Shown here in pieces: positions 9,577 to 17,753 of a stretch of DNA of 64,000 nucleotides. The notes below the pieces were generated by a model that made no database searches, had not been told where the DNA came from, and saw nothing but the letters and a program-made list of their open reading frames with translations. A program made the translations under genes and the position numbers. Source of the DNA: Burkholderiales bacterium (GTDB lineage: Bacteria > Pseudomonadota > Gammaproteobacteria > Burkholderiales > Burkholderiaceae_C). The number at the start of each line of letters is the position of its first letter. Positions within the stretch are counted from its first letter, which is position 1. The stretch spans positions 62,001-126,000 of the forward strand of contig JACRAY010000006.1 of NCBI GenBank assembly GCA_016213325.1. The letters are read 5' to 3'.

Positions 9577-9589
9577 CCCTGGAGAAGCC

Positions 9590-11329
9590 ATGAGCCTGTG
9601 GTGCCTGCCCCGCTCGTTCGCACTCTTGCCGATCGCATCCCTCGCTGCCCTTCTGGCGGGCTGCGGCAGTCCCCCCGCCACCGTCCCGGCTGCGCCTGCG
9701 CAACTGGCGCCTGCCAGCGGTGCGGCGCTGCGCAGGTGTGAAGGCCTGCAGCAGGCTTTCCGCTTCGAGCAGGCCCACATCGACTCTGCAGCAAGCGTCG
9801 CGGCCGGCACGCTGCAGCAGGGCGGCAAGCCCGTCGCCGCGCACTGCCTGGTCAAGGGCAGCATGTTCCGCCGCAAGGGCAGCGACGCGCGCGACTACGC
9901 GATCGGTTTTGAAATGCGCTTGCCGCAGGCCTGGAACGGCCGCTTCTACTACCAGGGCAACGGCGGGCTCGACGGCAATGTGCAGCCCGCGCTGGGCTCG
10001 CTCGGCGGCGGCCCCCTGACGGGCGCGCTCATGCAGGGCTTCGCCGTGGTCAGCTCGGATGCGGGCCATACCGGCGCGCAGACGCCCTACTTCGGCGCCG
10101 AGCCGCAGGCCCGCCTGGACTACGGCTACCACGCCGTCGCCAAGCTCACGCCGATGGCCAAGGCTCTCATCGCGGCAGCGTACGGGAAAGCGCCCGACCG
10201 CTCCTACATCGGCGGCTGCTCCAACGGGGGACGCCACGCGATGGTCACGGCTGCGCGGCTGGGCACCGAGTACGACGGCTACCTCGTGGGCGCGCCGGGC
10301 TACCGCCTGCCCTACGCCGCCATGGCGCAGCTGTGGGGTGCGCAGCAGTTCAGCCGCGTCGCGACGCCCGGCGCCACGCGGCCCCACCCGATGAACCCGA
10401 GCGCCACCATCCCCGACCTGACCGGCGGCTTCACGCCGCAGGAGAGGCAGGCGCTGGCACGGGCCGTGCTGGACAAGTGCGACGCGCTCGACGGTGCACG
10501 CGACGGGCTCGTGCAGGCGACGCAGGCCTGCCAGGCGGCCTTCGACCTGAAGCGCGACGTACCATCTTGCGGCAGCGCAGGACGCAACGGCATGTGCCTG
10601 ACGACGGCGCAGAAGGACGTGGTGGCCGGCATCTTCGCGGGCTCGCGCCTGCCGTCGGGTGAGGCCATCTACAGCGGCTTTCCGTACGACCCGGGCATCA
10701 CGGGTGCGAACTGGGCCACGTGGAAGTTCGTGAACCCCATCGCGCTGGATCCGCTGGCCGTGGGCACCGTGTTCAGCGTTCCCCCGAGCCCCGTGAATCC
10801 GCTGACCGAAGACCTGGCAGCCCGCTGGCCGCGCCTGCATGCGACCAACGAAACCTACCGCGAATCAGGTGTCTCGCTCATGATGCCGCCGGGCCAGCAG
10901 GACCCGCGCAACCATGCGGCGCTGGCCGCGCGCGGCGCGAAGATGATCCTGTACCACGGGGTGAGCGACGCCGTGTTCTCCGCCGAAGACACGCGGCAGT
11001 GGATGCTGCGGCTCGACCGCGCGCTGGACGGCAAGGCCGATGCCTTTGCGCGCTACTTCCCGGTGCCCGGCATGAACCATTGCAGCGCCGGACCGGCCGC
11101 CGACCAGTTCGACCTGCTCTCGCCGCTGGTGCGCTGGGTCGAACAGGGCGTGCCGCCGCAGTCGGTGACAGCGTCGGTGCGCGGCACCGGCAACGCCGGC
11201 GGCGCCAACACGGAACTGCCCACCGACTGGTCGCCGGGCCGCACGCGCCCGCTCTGCCCCTATCCGAAGGTGGCGCACTACAAGGGCAGCGGCAGCCTCG
11301 AAGAGGCCGCGAACTTCACTTGCCGGTGA
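9590..11329 (+). CDS. Tannase/feruloyl esterase family lipoprotein
   Basis: A 579-residue alpha/beta hydrolase that cleaves hydroxycinnamate or gallate esters. The ATG at 9590 follows GGAG. The N-terminus is a lipoprotein signal with lipobox LAGC, acylated at Cys25, so the enzyme is membrane-anchored outside the cytoplasm. The family CS-D-HC signature is complete: Cys210-Ser211 in 'GGCSNGG', Asp460 in 'GVSDAVFS' and His497-Cys498 in 'MNHCSAG'. The two cysteines next to Ser and His form the family's disulfide. Its place at the end of the importer operon suggests it frees ferulate or coumarate from plant esters such as chlorogenate before uptake. Confidence 0.9.
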   Translation: MSLWCLPRSFALLPIASLAALLAGCGSPPATVPAAPAQLAPASGAALRRCEGLQQAFRFEQAHIDSAASVAAGTLQQGGKPVAAHCLVKGSMFRRKGSDARDYAIGFEMRLPQAWNGRFYYQGNGGLDGNVQPALGSLGGGPLTGALMQGFAVVSSDAGHTGAQTPYFGAEPQARLDYGYHAVAKLTPMAKALIAAAYGKAPDRSYIGGCSNGGRHAMVTAARLGTEYDGYLVGAPGYRLPYAAMAQLWGAQQFSRVATPGATRPHPMNPSATIPDLTGGFTPQERQALARAVLDKCDALDGARDGLVQATQACQAAFDLKRDVPSCGSAGRNGMCLTTAQKDVVAGIFAGSRLPSGEAIYSGFPYDPGITGANWATWKFVNPIALDPLAVGTVFSVPPSPVNPLTEDLAARWPRLHATNETYRESGVSLMMPPGQQDPRNHAALAARGAKMILYHGVSDAVFSAEDTRQWMLRLDRALDGKADAFARYFPVPGMNHCSAGPAADQFDLLSPLVRWVEQGVPPQSVTASVRGTGNAGGANTELPTDWSPGRTRPLCPYPKVAHYKGSGSLEEAANFTCR

Positions 11330-11370
11330 ATTCCCATTCCCATCCAACAGTCCAAGCAGGAGATTTCCCC

Positions 11371-12360
11371 ATGACGACCCGCCGACAATTCGTACAGTCC
11401 GCCGCCGCGCTTGGCGCGCTCGGCGCATTCCCCTTCGCTGCGCGCGCGCAGGCGCTCGAACAGGTGAAGATCATCAACGGCTTCCCCGCCGGCGGCACGG
11501 CCGACGCCACCAGCCGCCGCATCGGCGAGCGGCTGGCCGGCACCGCGTACACGAAGAACCCCGCGGTGGTGGAGAACAAGCCGGGCGCCGGCGGCCGGAT
11601 CGCGTGCGAGGTGGTGAAGGGCGCGGCCCCCGACGGCTCGACCTTGCTGCTGACGCCCTTCTCCTGCATGTCGATCTACCCGCACATCTACAGCAAGCTC
11701 AGCTACGACCCGTTCAAGGAATTCGCGCCGGTGTCGATCGCCGCCGTGATGACGCATGCGCTGTCGGTCGGACCGATGGTGCCCGCGAGCGTGAAGACGG
11801 TGAAGGACTTCATCGCCTGGGCCAAGGTCAACCCGGACAAGGCCAACTACGGCTCGCCCGCCGCCGGCTCCACGCCGCACTTCCTGGGCGCGCTGCTGGG
11901 CCTGTCGAACAACGTAGACCTGAAGCACGTGCCCTATCGCGGCTCGGCGCCCGCCATCGCCGACCTGCTGGGCGGCACGCTGGCCGCCGCCTCCACGCCC
12001 ACGGGCGACGCGCTGGCCAACCACAAGGCCGGCAAGGTGCGCATCCTCGCCACCTCGGGCGCGGCGCGCACGCCCTTCACGCCCGACGTGGCGACCTATG
12101 CCGAGCAGGGCTTCGGCGACCTGACCACCGAGGAGTGGTTCGGCTTCTACGTGCCGGCGAAGACGCCGGCCAACGTGATCGCCGCCGCCAACGCGGCGAT
12201 CAACCAGGCGCTGAAGGAAAAACCCGTGGTCGACTCGCTGGCGCTGATGGGGCTGGTCGCGCAAGGCTCCACGCCCGCCGAGATGGACCGCAGCCAGCGC
12301 GCCGAGAACATGCGCTGGGGCCCGCTGGTCAAGAAAGTCGGCTTCACCGCCGAGTCCTGA
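11371..12360 (+). CDS. Tripartite tricarboxylate transporter (TctC/Bug) family binding protein
   Basis: A 329-residue periplasmic protein. The start has AGGAG 8 nt upstream. The N-terminus 'MTTRRQFVQSAAALGALG' has a twin-arginine pair and a hydrophobic stretch ending ARAQA, so it is exported. The Bug-fold motif 'FPAGGTADATSRRIGERL' and the ligand-loop 'NKPGAGGRIACEVV' are visible. No TctA or TctB membrane genes are nearby, which is usual for the expanded Bug family in Burkholderiales. Co-transcription with the esterase suggests an aromatic carboxylate ligand. It may be a sensor or an orphan receptor rather than a transporter subunit. Confidence 0.9.
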   Translation: MTTRRQFVQSAAALGALGAFPFAARAQALEQVKIINGFPAGGTADATSRRIGERLAGTAYTKNPAVVENKPGAGGRIACEVVKGAAPDGSTLLLTPFSCMSIYPHIYSKLSYDPFKEFAPVSIAAVMTHALSVGPMVPASVKTVKDFIAWAKVNPDKANYGSPAAGSTPHFLGALLGLSNNVDLKHVPYRGSAPAIADLLGGTLAAASTPTGDALANHKAGKVRILATSGAARTPFTPDVATYAEQGFGDLTTEEWFGFYVPAKTPANVIAAANAAINQALKEKPVVDSLALMGLVAQGSTPAEMDRSQRAENMRWGPLVKKVGFTAES

Positions 12361-12369
12361 GGACGAGCC

Positions 12370-12831
12370 ATGCGCCCGCGCACGCCGGCCGCTGCCGTCG
12401 AGAAGGTCGACACGGCCTTCCTCGAAACGCTGCTGGGCTACAACGCAAGGCGAGCAGCACTGGCCGTCATCGAGGAATTCCTGCCGGCCATGGCGCCCTA
12501 CGGCCTGCGGCCGGTGGAGTTCTCGGTGCTGTCGCTCATCACGCACAACCCCGGCATCACGTCGCGCCAGCTTTGCAGCACGCTGGGCATCCTGCCGCCC
12601 AACCTGGTGGGCATGGTCGGTGCGCTGGAAAAGCGCGAGCTCATCGTGCGCAAGCCCCACCCGCGCGACGGCCGGGCGTTCGGGCTGCACCTGGCGCCGG
12701 CCGGCCAGAAGCTGATGCGCGACGCGGAGCAGACGGCGGCCACGCTGGAAGCGAACGTGGCGTCGCGCCTCACCCCGGTGGAGCTGCGCACGCTGATCCG
12801 CCTGCTGAAAAAGGTGTACCAGCGCGACTGA
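12370..12831 (+). CDS. MarR family transcriptional regulator
   Basis: A 153-residue winged-helix protein 9 bp after the TctC-like gene, hence in the same operon. 'PVEFSVLSLITHNPGITSRQ' plus 'LGILPPNLVGMVGALEKRE' form the helix-turn-helix, and 'HPRDGRAFGLHLAPAGQ' forms the wing with the conserved Asp-x-Arg. C-terminal helices ('TPVELRTLIRLLKKVYQR') make the dimer interface. It is the obvious candidate to bind the palindrome at 1385-1403 and repress both arms of the locus, with release by the CoA thioester made by Fcs. As the last gene it would autoregulate through the operon promoter. Confidence 0.88.
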   Translation: MRPRTPAAAVEKVDTAFLETLLGYNARRAALAVIEEFLPAMAPYGLRPVEFSVLSLITHNPGITSRQLCSTLGILPPNLVGMVGALEKRELIVRKPHPRDGRAFGLHLAPAGQKLMRDAEQTAATLEANVASRLTPVELRTLIRLLKKVYQRD

Positions 12832-12851
12832 CGTTGCGGCAGCGTCACGTT

Positions 12852-12868
12852 GCTATTGTTTCAGTAGC
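12852..12868. promoter_or_regulatory. Putative HxlR operator upstream of first HxlR gene
   Basis: GCTATTGTTTCAGTAGC sits 69 bp before the HxlR start. Its outer bases GCTA...TAGC are inverted. It aligns without gaps to GCTACGGATTCCGTAGC upstream of the second HxlR gene (17755-17771), sharing GCTA, the central TTC and GTAGC. A shared half-site in front of two HxlR-family genes suggests a family operator, with the first gene self-regulated. This is inference from two sites. Confidence 0.45.
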
Positions 12869-12937
12869 GGCGCCCGCGTACACTGCCCCTCCCGCCCGCC
12901 GAAGTCGGCGCGGCGCGGCGAGGAGAACAAGGGCTCG

Positions 12938-13249
12938 ATGAGTTCCAAAGAAAACGCGGCGGTCAACCAGCTGCTGGCGCTGCTGGAGGCACGCTACGCG
13001 ATCCGCGTCATGTGGGCGCTGCGCGACGGGCACGCCCAGACGTTCCGCCTGCTGCAGGACAGCGTGGGCGGCATCACGCCCAACACGCTCAACACCCGCA
13101 TCAAGGAACTGCGCGAAGCCGGTTTGCTCACGCACGGCAGCGACGGCTACGTGGTCACGCCCACCGGTGCCGAGCTGCTGCGACGCCTGAACGAGCTGCA
13201 GGGCTTCGCGGCCAAATGGTCCGCCATCCAGGCGAAGAAAGCGAAATGA
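12938..13249 (+). CDS. HxlR family transcriptional regulator
   Basis: A 103-residue winged-helix protein with GAGGAG ahead of the ATG. The core 'RYAIRVMWALRDGHAQTFRLL', 'GGITPNTLNTRIKELREAGL' and wing 'TPTGAELLRRL' are typical of HxlR. It lacks the Cys near the N-terminus that aldehyde- or redox-sensing members use, so its signal is unclear. Its stop overlaps the FAH-family gene start (ATGA), implying it controls and is translated with that enzyme. It is paralogous to the HxlR protein at 17849. Confidence 0.88.
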   Translation: MSSKENAAVNQLLALLEARYAIRVMWALRDGHAQTFRLLQDSVGGITPNTLNTRIKELREAGLLTHGSDGYVVTPTGAELLRRLNELQGFAAKWSAIQAKKAK

Positions 13250-14412
13250 AGCAATTCGTAGCCAACACCCTGCCGCTCGACGCGGACAACGCAACCCTGG
13301 TGGGCCGCGCCTGGGTGCACGGCCAGGGTGCCGTGCTGGTGCGGGTGACACCCGAACACGTGTCGGACCTGTCGAAGCTGGCACCGACCATGTCGCACCT
13401 GCTGGAGCTGGACGACCCTGCCGCTGCAGTCGCGGCGCATGCGGCGCCCCGCATCGCGGCTACGGCGGATGTGCTGCGCAACAGCGTGCACGACCAGCGC
13501 GATGCGGCATTGCCCTGGCTGCTGGCGCCGTGCGACCTGCAGGCGATCAAGGCAGCCGGCGTAACTTTCGTCGCTTCGATGCTCGAGCGCGTGATCGAGG
13601 AGCAGGCGCGCGGCGACCCGGCCCGGGCCGAGAGCGTGCGCGCCGCGGTCGTGTCTGTGATCGGCGAAGACCTGGCCGCCGTGCGGCCCGGCTCGCCGGA
13701 GGCTGCGCGGCTGAAGGACGTGCTCGTGGCGCAGGGCTTGTGGTCGCAGTACCTCGAAGTGGGCATAGGCCCCGACGCGGAGATCTTCACCAAGTCGCAG
13801 CCGATGAGCGCGGTGGGCACGGGCGCGAAGATCGGCATCCACCCGGGCAGCCACTGGAACAACCCCGAGCCCGAAATCGTGCTGGCCACCAACAGCCGCG
13901 GTGAAGTGAAGGGCGCGACGCTCGGCAACGACGTGAACCTGCGCGACTTCGAAGGCCGCAGCGCATTGCTGCTGGGCAAGGCCAAGGACAACAACGCCAG
14001 TTGCGCCATCGGGCCGCTCATCCGCCTGTTCGACGGCCGCTTCGGCATGGACGACGTGCGCCATTGCGACCTGTCGATGAAGGTCACCGGCACCGACGGC
14101 TTCGTGCTCGACGGCGCGAGCAGCATCTCGAAGATCAGCCGCGACCCGCTCGACCTGGTCGGGCAGGCGATCGGGCCCAACCACCAGTACCCCGACGGCT
14201 TCATGCTCTTCCTGGGCACGATGTTCGCGCCGACCCAGGACCGCTTCGCGCCGGGGCAGGGTTTCACGCACGCCGTGGGCGACGTGGTCGCCGTTTCCAC
14301 GCCCTTGCTCGGTACACTCGCCAACCAGGTCGACACGTGCGACCGGATAGAGCCGTGGACCTACGGCATTGCCGCGCTGATGCGCGACCTGGCCCGCCGG
14401 GGCCTCGCCTGA
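13246..14412 (+). CDS. Fumarylacetoacetate hydrolase (FAH) family protein
   Basis: A 388-residue protein whose ATG overlaps the HxlR stop. The C-terminal half carries the FAH catalytic core: 'HPGSHWNNPEPEIVL' supplies metal-binding glutamates, and 'LGNDVNLRDFEGRSALLLGK' supplies the metal aspartate and conserved lysine. The N-terminal 150 residues are longer than in short FAH enzymes. That length is seen in sugar-acid dehydratase-like and uncharacterised 380-390-residue members. The reaction is probably cleavage or dehydration of a 2-oxo acid with a divalent metal. The substrate cannot be read from sequence. Confidence 0.85.
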   Translation: MKQFVANTLPLDADNATLVGRAWVHGQGAVLVRVTPEHVSDLSKLAPTMSHLLELDDPAAAVAAHAAPRIAATADVLRNSVHDQRDAALPWLLAPCDLQAIKAAGVTFVASMLERVIEEQARGDPARAESVRAAVVSVIGEDLAAVRPGSPEAARLKDVLVAQGLWSQYLEVGIGPDAEIFTKSQPMSAVGTGAKIGIHPGSHWNNPEPEIVLATNSRGEVKGATLGNDVNLRDFEGRSALLLGKAKDNNASCAIGPLIRLFDGRFGMDDVRHCDLSMKVTGTDGFVLDGASSISKISRDPLDLVGQAIGPNHQYPDGFMLFLGTMFAPTQDRFAPGQGFTHAVGDVVAVSTPLLGTLANQVDTCDRIEPWTYGIAALMRDLARRGLA

Positions 14413-14428
14413 CGAAAAGGAAGAACCG

Positions 14429-14779
14429 ATGATCACCACCCCCAGCGGCCTGCAATACGAAGACGAACTTCTCGGCAGCGGCCCCGAGGCCACCGCCGGC
14501 AAGGACGTGCGCGTGCACTACACGGGCTGGCTCTTCGACAACGGCGTGCAGGGCAAGAAGTTCGATTCCAGCCGCGACCGCAATGACCCTTTCGAGTTCT
14601 CGCTGGGCGCCGGCATGGTCATCAAGGGCTGGGACGAAGGCGTGCAGGGCATGAAGGTGGGCGGCAAGCGCACGCTCGTCATCCCGGCGCAACTCGGCTA
14701 CGGCGCGCGCGGTGCGGGCGGCGTGATTCCGCCGAATGCGACGTTGAAATTCGACGTGGAATTGCTCGGAGTGGCGTGA
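14429..14779 (+). CDS. FKBP-type peptidyl-prolyl cis-trans isomerase
   Basis: A 116-residue single-domain FKBP with AAGGAA before the ATG and no signal peptide, so cytoplasmic. Conserved pocket residues are visible in 'VHYTGWLFDNG', 'FDSSRDRNDPFEFSLGAG', 'VIKGWDEGVQGMKVGGKR' and 'LGYGARGAGGVIPPNATL'. It catalyses proline isomerisation in folding proteins. It follows the FAH gene by 16 bp and ends just before a hairpin repeat. Functional linkage to its neighbours is not obvious. Confidence 0.95.
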   Translation: MITTPSGLQYEDELLGSGPEATAGKDVRVHYTGWLFDNGVQGKKFDSSRDRNDPFEFSLGAGMVIKGWDEGVQGMKVGGKRTLVIPAQLGYGARGAGGVIPPNATLKFDVELLGVA

Positions 14780-14783
14780 ACGG

Positions 14784-14802
14784 TGGGCAGCGGAGCTGCC
14801 CA
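14784..14802. repeat. REP-like hairpin between convergent genes
   Basis: TGGGCAGC-GGA-GCTGCCCA is an 8-bp perfect stem with a 3-base loop, between the FKBP stop and the convergent LytR-like stop. The same 19 bases recur at 36957-36977 between another convergent pair. It lacks a clear T-tract, so it may be a dispersed repeat that doubles as a weak bidirectional terminator. Confidence 0.6.
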
Positions 14803-14807
14803 TCACC

Positions 14808-15575
14808 TCACATCTGTTGAAACAGATGCAGGTAGCTCCGGCTGACAGGAATCTTCTCCGCCCTGCCCTGCAGCTGGATCTCCCCCGCATCGCCCGTATG
14901 CGCGAACTGCGCCACCCGCGCCAGGTTGACGATGCAGGAGCGGTGCACCTGCACGAACTTCTGCGCGTCCAGCGAGTCGGCCATCTCCTTGATCGACTTG
15001 CGGATCAGCGCCTCGCCGCCTTCCCACACGACCAGCGTGTACTTGTTGTCCGACTTCAGGTAGATCACCTGGTCCACCGCGATCAGGCGCACCACGTTGC
15101 CGACCGACGCCTTGATCCACTGCAGCTTGGGTGCCGCGGCCGCCGAGTGCAGCTTCCATTGCTCGGCCAGCGCGTCCAGCGTCTCCGTGATGCGTGACGG
15201 CACCGCGGGCGACTGCAAGCGATTCTTCAGCCGTTCCACCGTCGCGGCGAGGCGGTCGCTCTCCACCGGCTTCAGCAGGTAATCCACGGCGCCGCGCTCG
15301 AAGGCGTCGACCGCATAGCGGTCGAACGCCGTCACGAACACCAGTTGCGCACGCGCACCGATCTGCCGCGCCGCGTCGATGCCGTTCAGCCCCGGCATGT
15401 GCACGTCGAGGAAGGCGATGCCGGGCTTGTGCTGCTCGAAGAGTTCCACCGCTTCGTAGCCGTTGCGCGCCTGCGCCACCACTTCGAGGCCCGGCCACAG
15501 CCGCTCCAGCATCGAACACAGCCGCTCGCGCAGCAGCGGTTCGTCTTCGGCAACGAGGGCGGTCGGCGCACCCAT
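14808..15575 (-). CDS. LytTR-type response regulator (LytR/AlgR-like)
   Basis: A 255-residue regulator. Receiver domain residues 1-120 have acidic Glu10/Asp11 and phosphoacceptor Asp57 in 'FLDVHMPG', and lysine in 'YLLKPVE'. From about residue 150 there is a LytTR DNA-binding domain ('VIYLKSDNKYTLVVWEGG', 'VQVHRSCIVNL', 'VSRSYLHLF'). The ATG at 15575 overlaps the kinase stop as TGATG; a GTG at 15578 is also possible. It is paired with the upstream sensor kinase and resembles LytS/LytR and AlgZ/AlgR systems, which regulate surface or envelope functions. Its targets are not identifiable here. Confidence 0.9.
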   Translation of the reverse strand: MGAPTALVAEDEPLLRERLCSMLERLWPGLEVVAQARNGYEAVELFEQHKPGIAFLDVHMPGLNGIDAARQIGARAQLVFVTAFDRYAVDAFERGAVDYLLKPVESDRLAATVERLKNRLQSPAVPSRITETLDALAEQWKLHSAAAAPKLQWIKASVGNVVRLIAVDQVIYLKSDNKYTLVVWEGGEALIRKSIKEMADSLDAQKFVQVHRSCIVNLARVAQFAHTGDAGEIQLQGRAEKIPVSRSYLHLFQQM

Positions 15576-16717
15576 CACGGCTGTGGCATGGGCAGGCGCA
15601 GGTCGGCGCGCAGGCCGTGCGGTGCCTGCTCGCTCAGCTCGAGCCGGGCACCTTCACCGAAGAAAGCCTTGAGCCGCGCACGCAGGTTGGCGAGGCCGGT
15701 ACCCTCGCCGGCCGTCTCCGACATGCCGGCACCGGTATCGGCCACCCAGAGGTGCAGCGTGCCGTCGTCCTCGCGGCGGGCATGCACCTCCACCACCGAA
15801 GGCTCGACCGAGGGGTCGACCCCATGCCGGATCGAGTTCTCCACCAGCGTGAGCAGCGCCATCGGGGGAAACCGCAGCATCTGCAAGGCCGGGTCGACGT
15901 CGATCCGGAAGGTCAGGCGGTCGGGCATGCGCATCTGCATCAGCTCGAGGTAGGCGCGCACCAGCCGCTCCTCGTCGCCCAGCAAAGCGTGGTCCTGCTG
16001 CAATTGCGGCACGGCCACCCGCAGGTAGCCGATCAGGCTGCGGAACAGCGGCACCGCGCGCGGCGAGCCGCTTTCCACCAGCTCCTGCACGTTGGCCAGC
16101 GTGTTCAGCAGGAAGTGCGGCTGGATCTGCGCGGTCATCAGGTGCAGCCGCGCGTCGGCCGCCTGCCGCTCGAGCATCTCGCGCTCCAGGGCGAACTGCA
16201 GCTCGCGAGCACGCAGCGCGGCATCGCGCTCACGGAACAGCGCCCCCAGCGCCAGCACCGAGCCGATGATGGCCGCATAGAACGTGACCAGGATGTAGCC
16301 GCGCACGTGGCTGCGTGAGGCGAGGAAGGCGGAAAAGTCGCCGCTGGTGGTCACGAGTTGGACCACCAGCGGCGCGAAAGCGGCCGCAATGAGCACGGCG
16401 ACCAGCTGTGCCACCCAGCGTGGCATCCAGGTGCGGCTCCACGCACTTGCCGCCCGGAAGGCGAGCAGGAGCACGACGCCGACGAACAGGGTCTCGCCCA
16501 GCAGCTCGATGAAGGTGTTGCGCGCCCACATCTGCAGGAAGCCGGCAGCCACGATCGCCACCACCGCCACCATGAGAAGTGGGCGCCACTCCGGCAGCAG
16601 TCGGCGCCCGGTGTGCGGCCGGGACTTGCCGTCGGTCTGGAACTGAGCTGCCGAGTGGGCCACGGACGCACGATACGGGCGGCTGCCCGGCAGGGTCAAT
16701 GGGGTTTCGGGGGGCAT
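15575..16717 (-). CDS. LytS/AlgZ-type sensor histidine kinase
   Basis: A 380-residue membrane kinase. The longer frame upstream would run into ridA, so the ATG at 16717 is chosen. Four hydrophobic segments fall around residues 46-64, 70-88, 100-122 and 140-161, with almost no periplasmic sensing domain. The HisKA_7 motif 'QIQPHFLLNTLANV' places the phosphohistidine at His201. The N box is 'LTLVENSIRHG', and the ATP-lid glycines are 'DTGAGM' and 'GEGTGLANLRARL'. Stop-start overlap with the response regulator makes the pair a single translational unit. The signal is probably sensed within the membrane. Confidence 0.9.
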   Translation of the reverse strand: MPPETPLTLPGSRPYRASVAHSAAQFQTDGKSRPHTGRRLLPEWRPLLMVAVVAIVAAGFLQMWARNTFIELLGETLFVGVVLLLAFRAASAWSRTWMPRWVAQLVAVLIAAAFAPLVVQLVTTSGDFSAFLASRSHVRGYILVTFYAAIIGSVLALGALFRERDAALRARELQFALEREMLERQAADARLHLMTAQIQPHFLLNTLANVQELVESGSPRAVPLFRSLIGYLRVAVPQLQQDHALLGDEERLVRAYLELMQMRMPDRLTFRIDVDPALQMLRFPPMALLTLVENSIRHGVDPSVEPSVVEVHARREDDGTLHLWVADTGAGMSETAGEGTGLANLRARLKAFFGEGARLELSEQAPHGLRADLRLPMPQP

Positions 16718-16761
16718 GCGACGGACTGCGGGTGGGGGCGACGAACTGCGCCGGCAGCCGA

Positions 16762-17151
16762 TCAGCTGCCCAGCGATTTGCGTGCCGTGACCTCGATTTC
16801 GATGCGCATGCGCGCATCGGCCAGGCCGGCCGAGATCATCATGGCCGCCGGCCGCACCTCGCCGAACCAGCGGCGCAGCACCGGCCAGCACTCGGCGAAC
16901 TCATCCGCCTTGGGCACGACATAGACCACGCGCACCACGTCGGCCATCTTCGATCCCGCCTGCGTGAGGGCATGGTCGATGTTCTTCAGGCACTGCTCGC
17001 ACTGCTGAACGATGCCTTCGGCGATGGTCATCGTCGAATAGTCGAAACCGGTGGTACCGGAGACGAACACCCAGTCGCCGTCGACCACGGCGCGCGAGTA
17101 GCCGATCTCGTGTTCGAAGGTGGAGCCGGAGGAGATGAGTTGGCGGGCCAT
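16762..17151 (-). CDS. ridA: RidA/YjgF family enamine/imine deaminase-like protein
   Basis: A 129-residue RidA-fold protein. 'GYSRAVVDGDWVFVSGTTG' and 'QCEQCLKNIDHALTQAGS' are typical. The C-terminal 'MRIEIEVTARKSLG' corresponds to the region that ends in the conserved Glu. The arginine that binds the carboxylate in true RidA enzymes (R107 in E. coli TdcF numbering) is not in its usual sequence context. This may therefore be a divergent subfamily that acts on another small carbonyl compound. It lies 9 bp after the carboxymuconolactone decarboxylase-like gene, probably co-transcribed. Confidence 0.88.
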   Translation of the reverse strand: MARQLISSGSTFEHEIGYSRAVVDGDWVFVSGTTGFDYSTMTIAEGIVQQCEQCLKNIDHALTQAGSKMADVVRVVYVVPKADEFAECWPVLRRWFGEVRPAAMMISAGLADARMRIEIEVTARKSLGS

Positions 17152-17160
17152 GGCGGCACT

Positions 17161-17730
17161 CTACCGCCAACGCCGCGCCCACGCCTCGGGGGGAATCCGC
17201 ACGGCGTTGCAGGCGTAGCTGATGGCGCGGTACCAGCCGGCCAGCATCAGCAGTTCGAGCAGCTGGCGCTCGTCGAATGCTGCGGCCAGCTGCGCCCACA
17301 AGGCGTCACCGACCGTGGATGTCTCGTGCAGCTCGTCGACCATCTGCACCAGCAGGCGATCGCGCGGCGTGAGCGACGCGTCGTCCGCCGACGGGTCGGC
17401 GATGGCGCGGTTCTGGGGTTCGCTGAAGCCGGCGGCGGCGGTGAAGGCGGCCACGTGCACGCCCCACTCGTATTCGGCGCCGCAGCGGGCGCAGGCGCGG
17501 TCGATCACCACTTCGCGGTCGCGCAGCGACAGAGTGGACTTGGGGCTGAGGAAGTAGCCGCCCCACACGCGCATGCGGTCCATCAGCTCGGGGTGCCGCG
17601 CCAGCAGGCGAAAGAGCGCCAGCACCGAAGGCGCGCCGGGCGGGTTGATGCGCTCCAGCTGCGCCTGCAGCCCGGGCTCGAAGGGCGGCTCCAGAGGCGC
17701 GATGCGCGGGAGCGGGTCGTCACAGGTCAT
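17161..17730 (-). CDS. Carboxymuconolactone decarboxylase/AhpD-like family protein
   Basis: A 189-residue protein. The ATG at 17730 has GGAGGA 5 nt upstream, and longer in-frame starts run into the operators. The family core is 'LSLRDREVVIDRACARCGAEYEWGVHV', here given only as the motif CxxC followed by a distal His. Two cysteines (CARC) could support an AhpD-like redox relay or merely be structural. The family covers gamma-carboxymuconolactone decarboxylase and alkylhydroperoxidase-like proteins. Divergence from HxlR across two operators suggests induction by a small, possibly electrophilic compound. Confidence 0.85.
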   Translation of the reverse strand: MTCDDPLPRIAPLEPPFEPGLQAQLERINPPGAPSVLALFRLLARHPELMDRMRVWGGYFLSPKSTLSLRDREVVIDRACARCGAEYEWGVHVAAFTAAAGFSEPQNRAIADPSADDASLTPRDRLLVQMVDELHETSTVGDALWAQLAAAFDERQLLELLMLAGWYRAISYACNAVRIPPEAWARRWR

Positions 17731-17753
17731 GGGGTTCCTCCGGTTCGTCGGTT

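Noticed and set aside
7234-9876. 880-codon minus-strand open frame
   Set aside because: It is antisense to the ABC importer and esterase genes, rich in His/Gln/Arg as expected for a shadow of high-GC coding DNA, and matches no family.
16718-16891. N-terminal extension of the sensor kinase
   Set aside because: It would overlap ridA and adds a low-complexity basic stretch; the ATG at 16717 leaves a normal intergenic gap.
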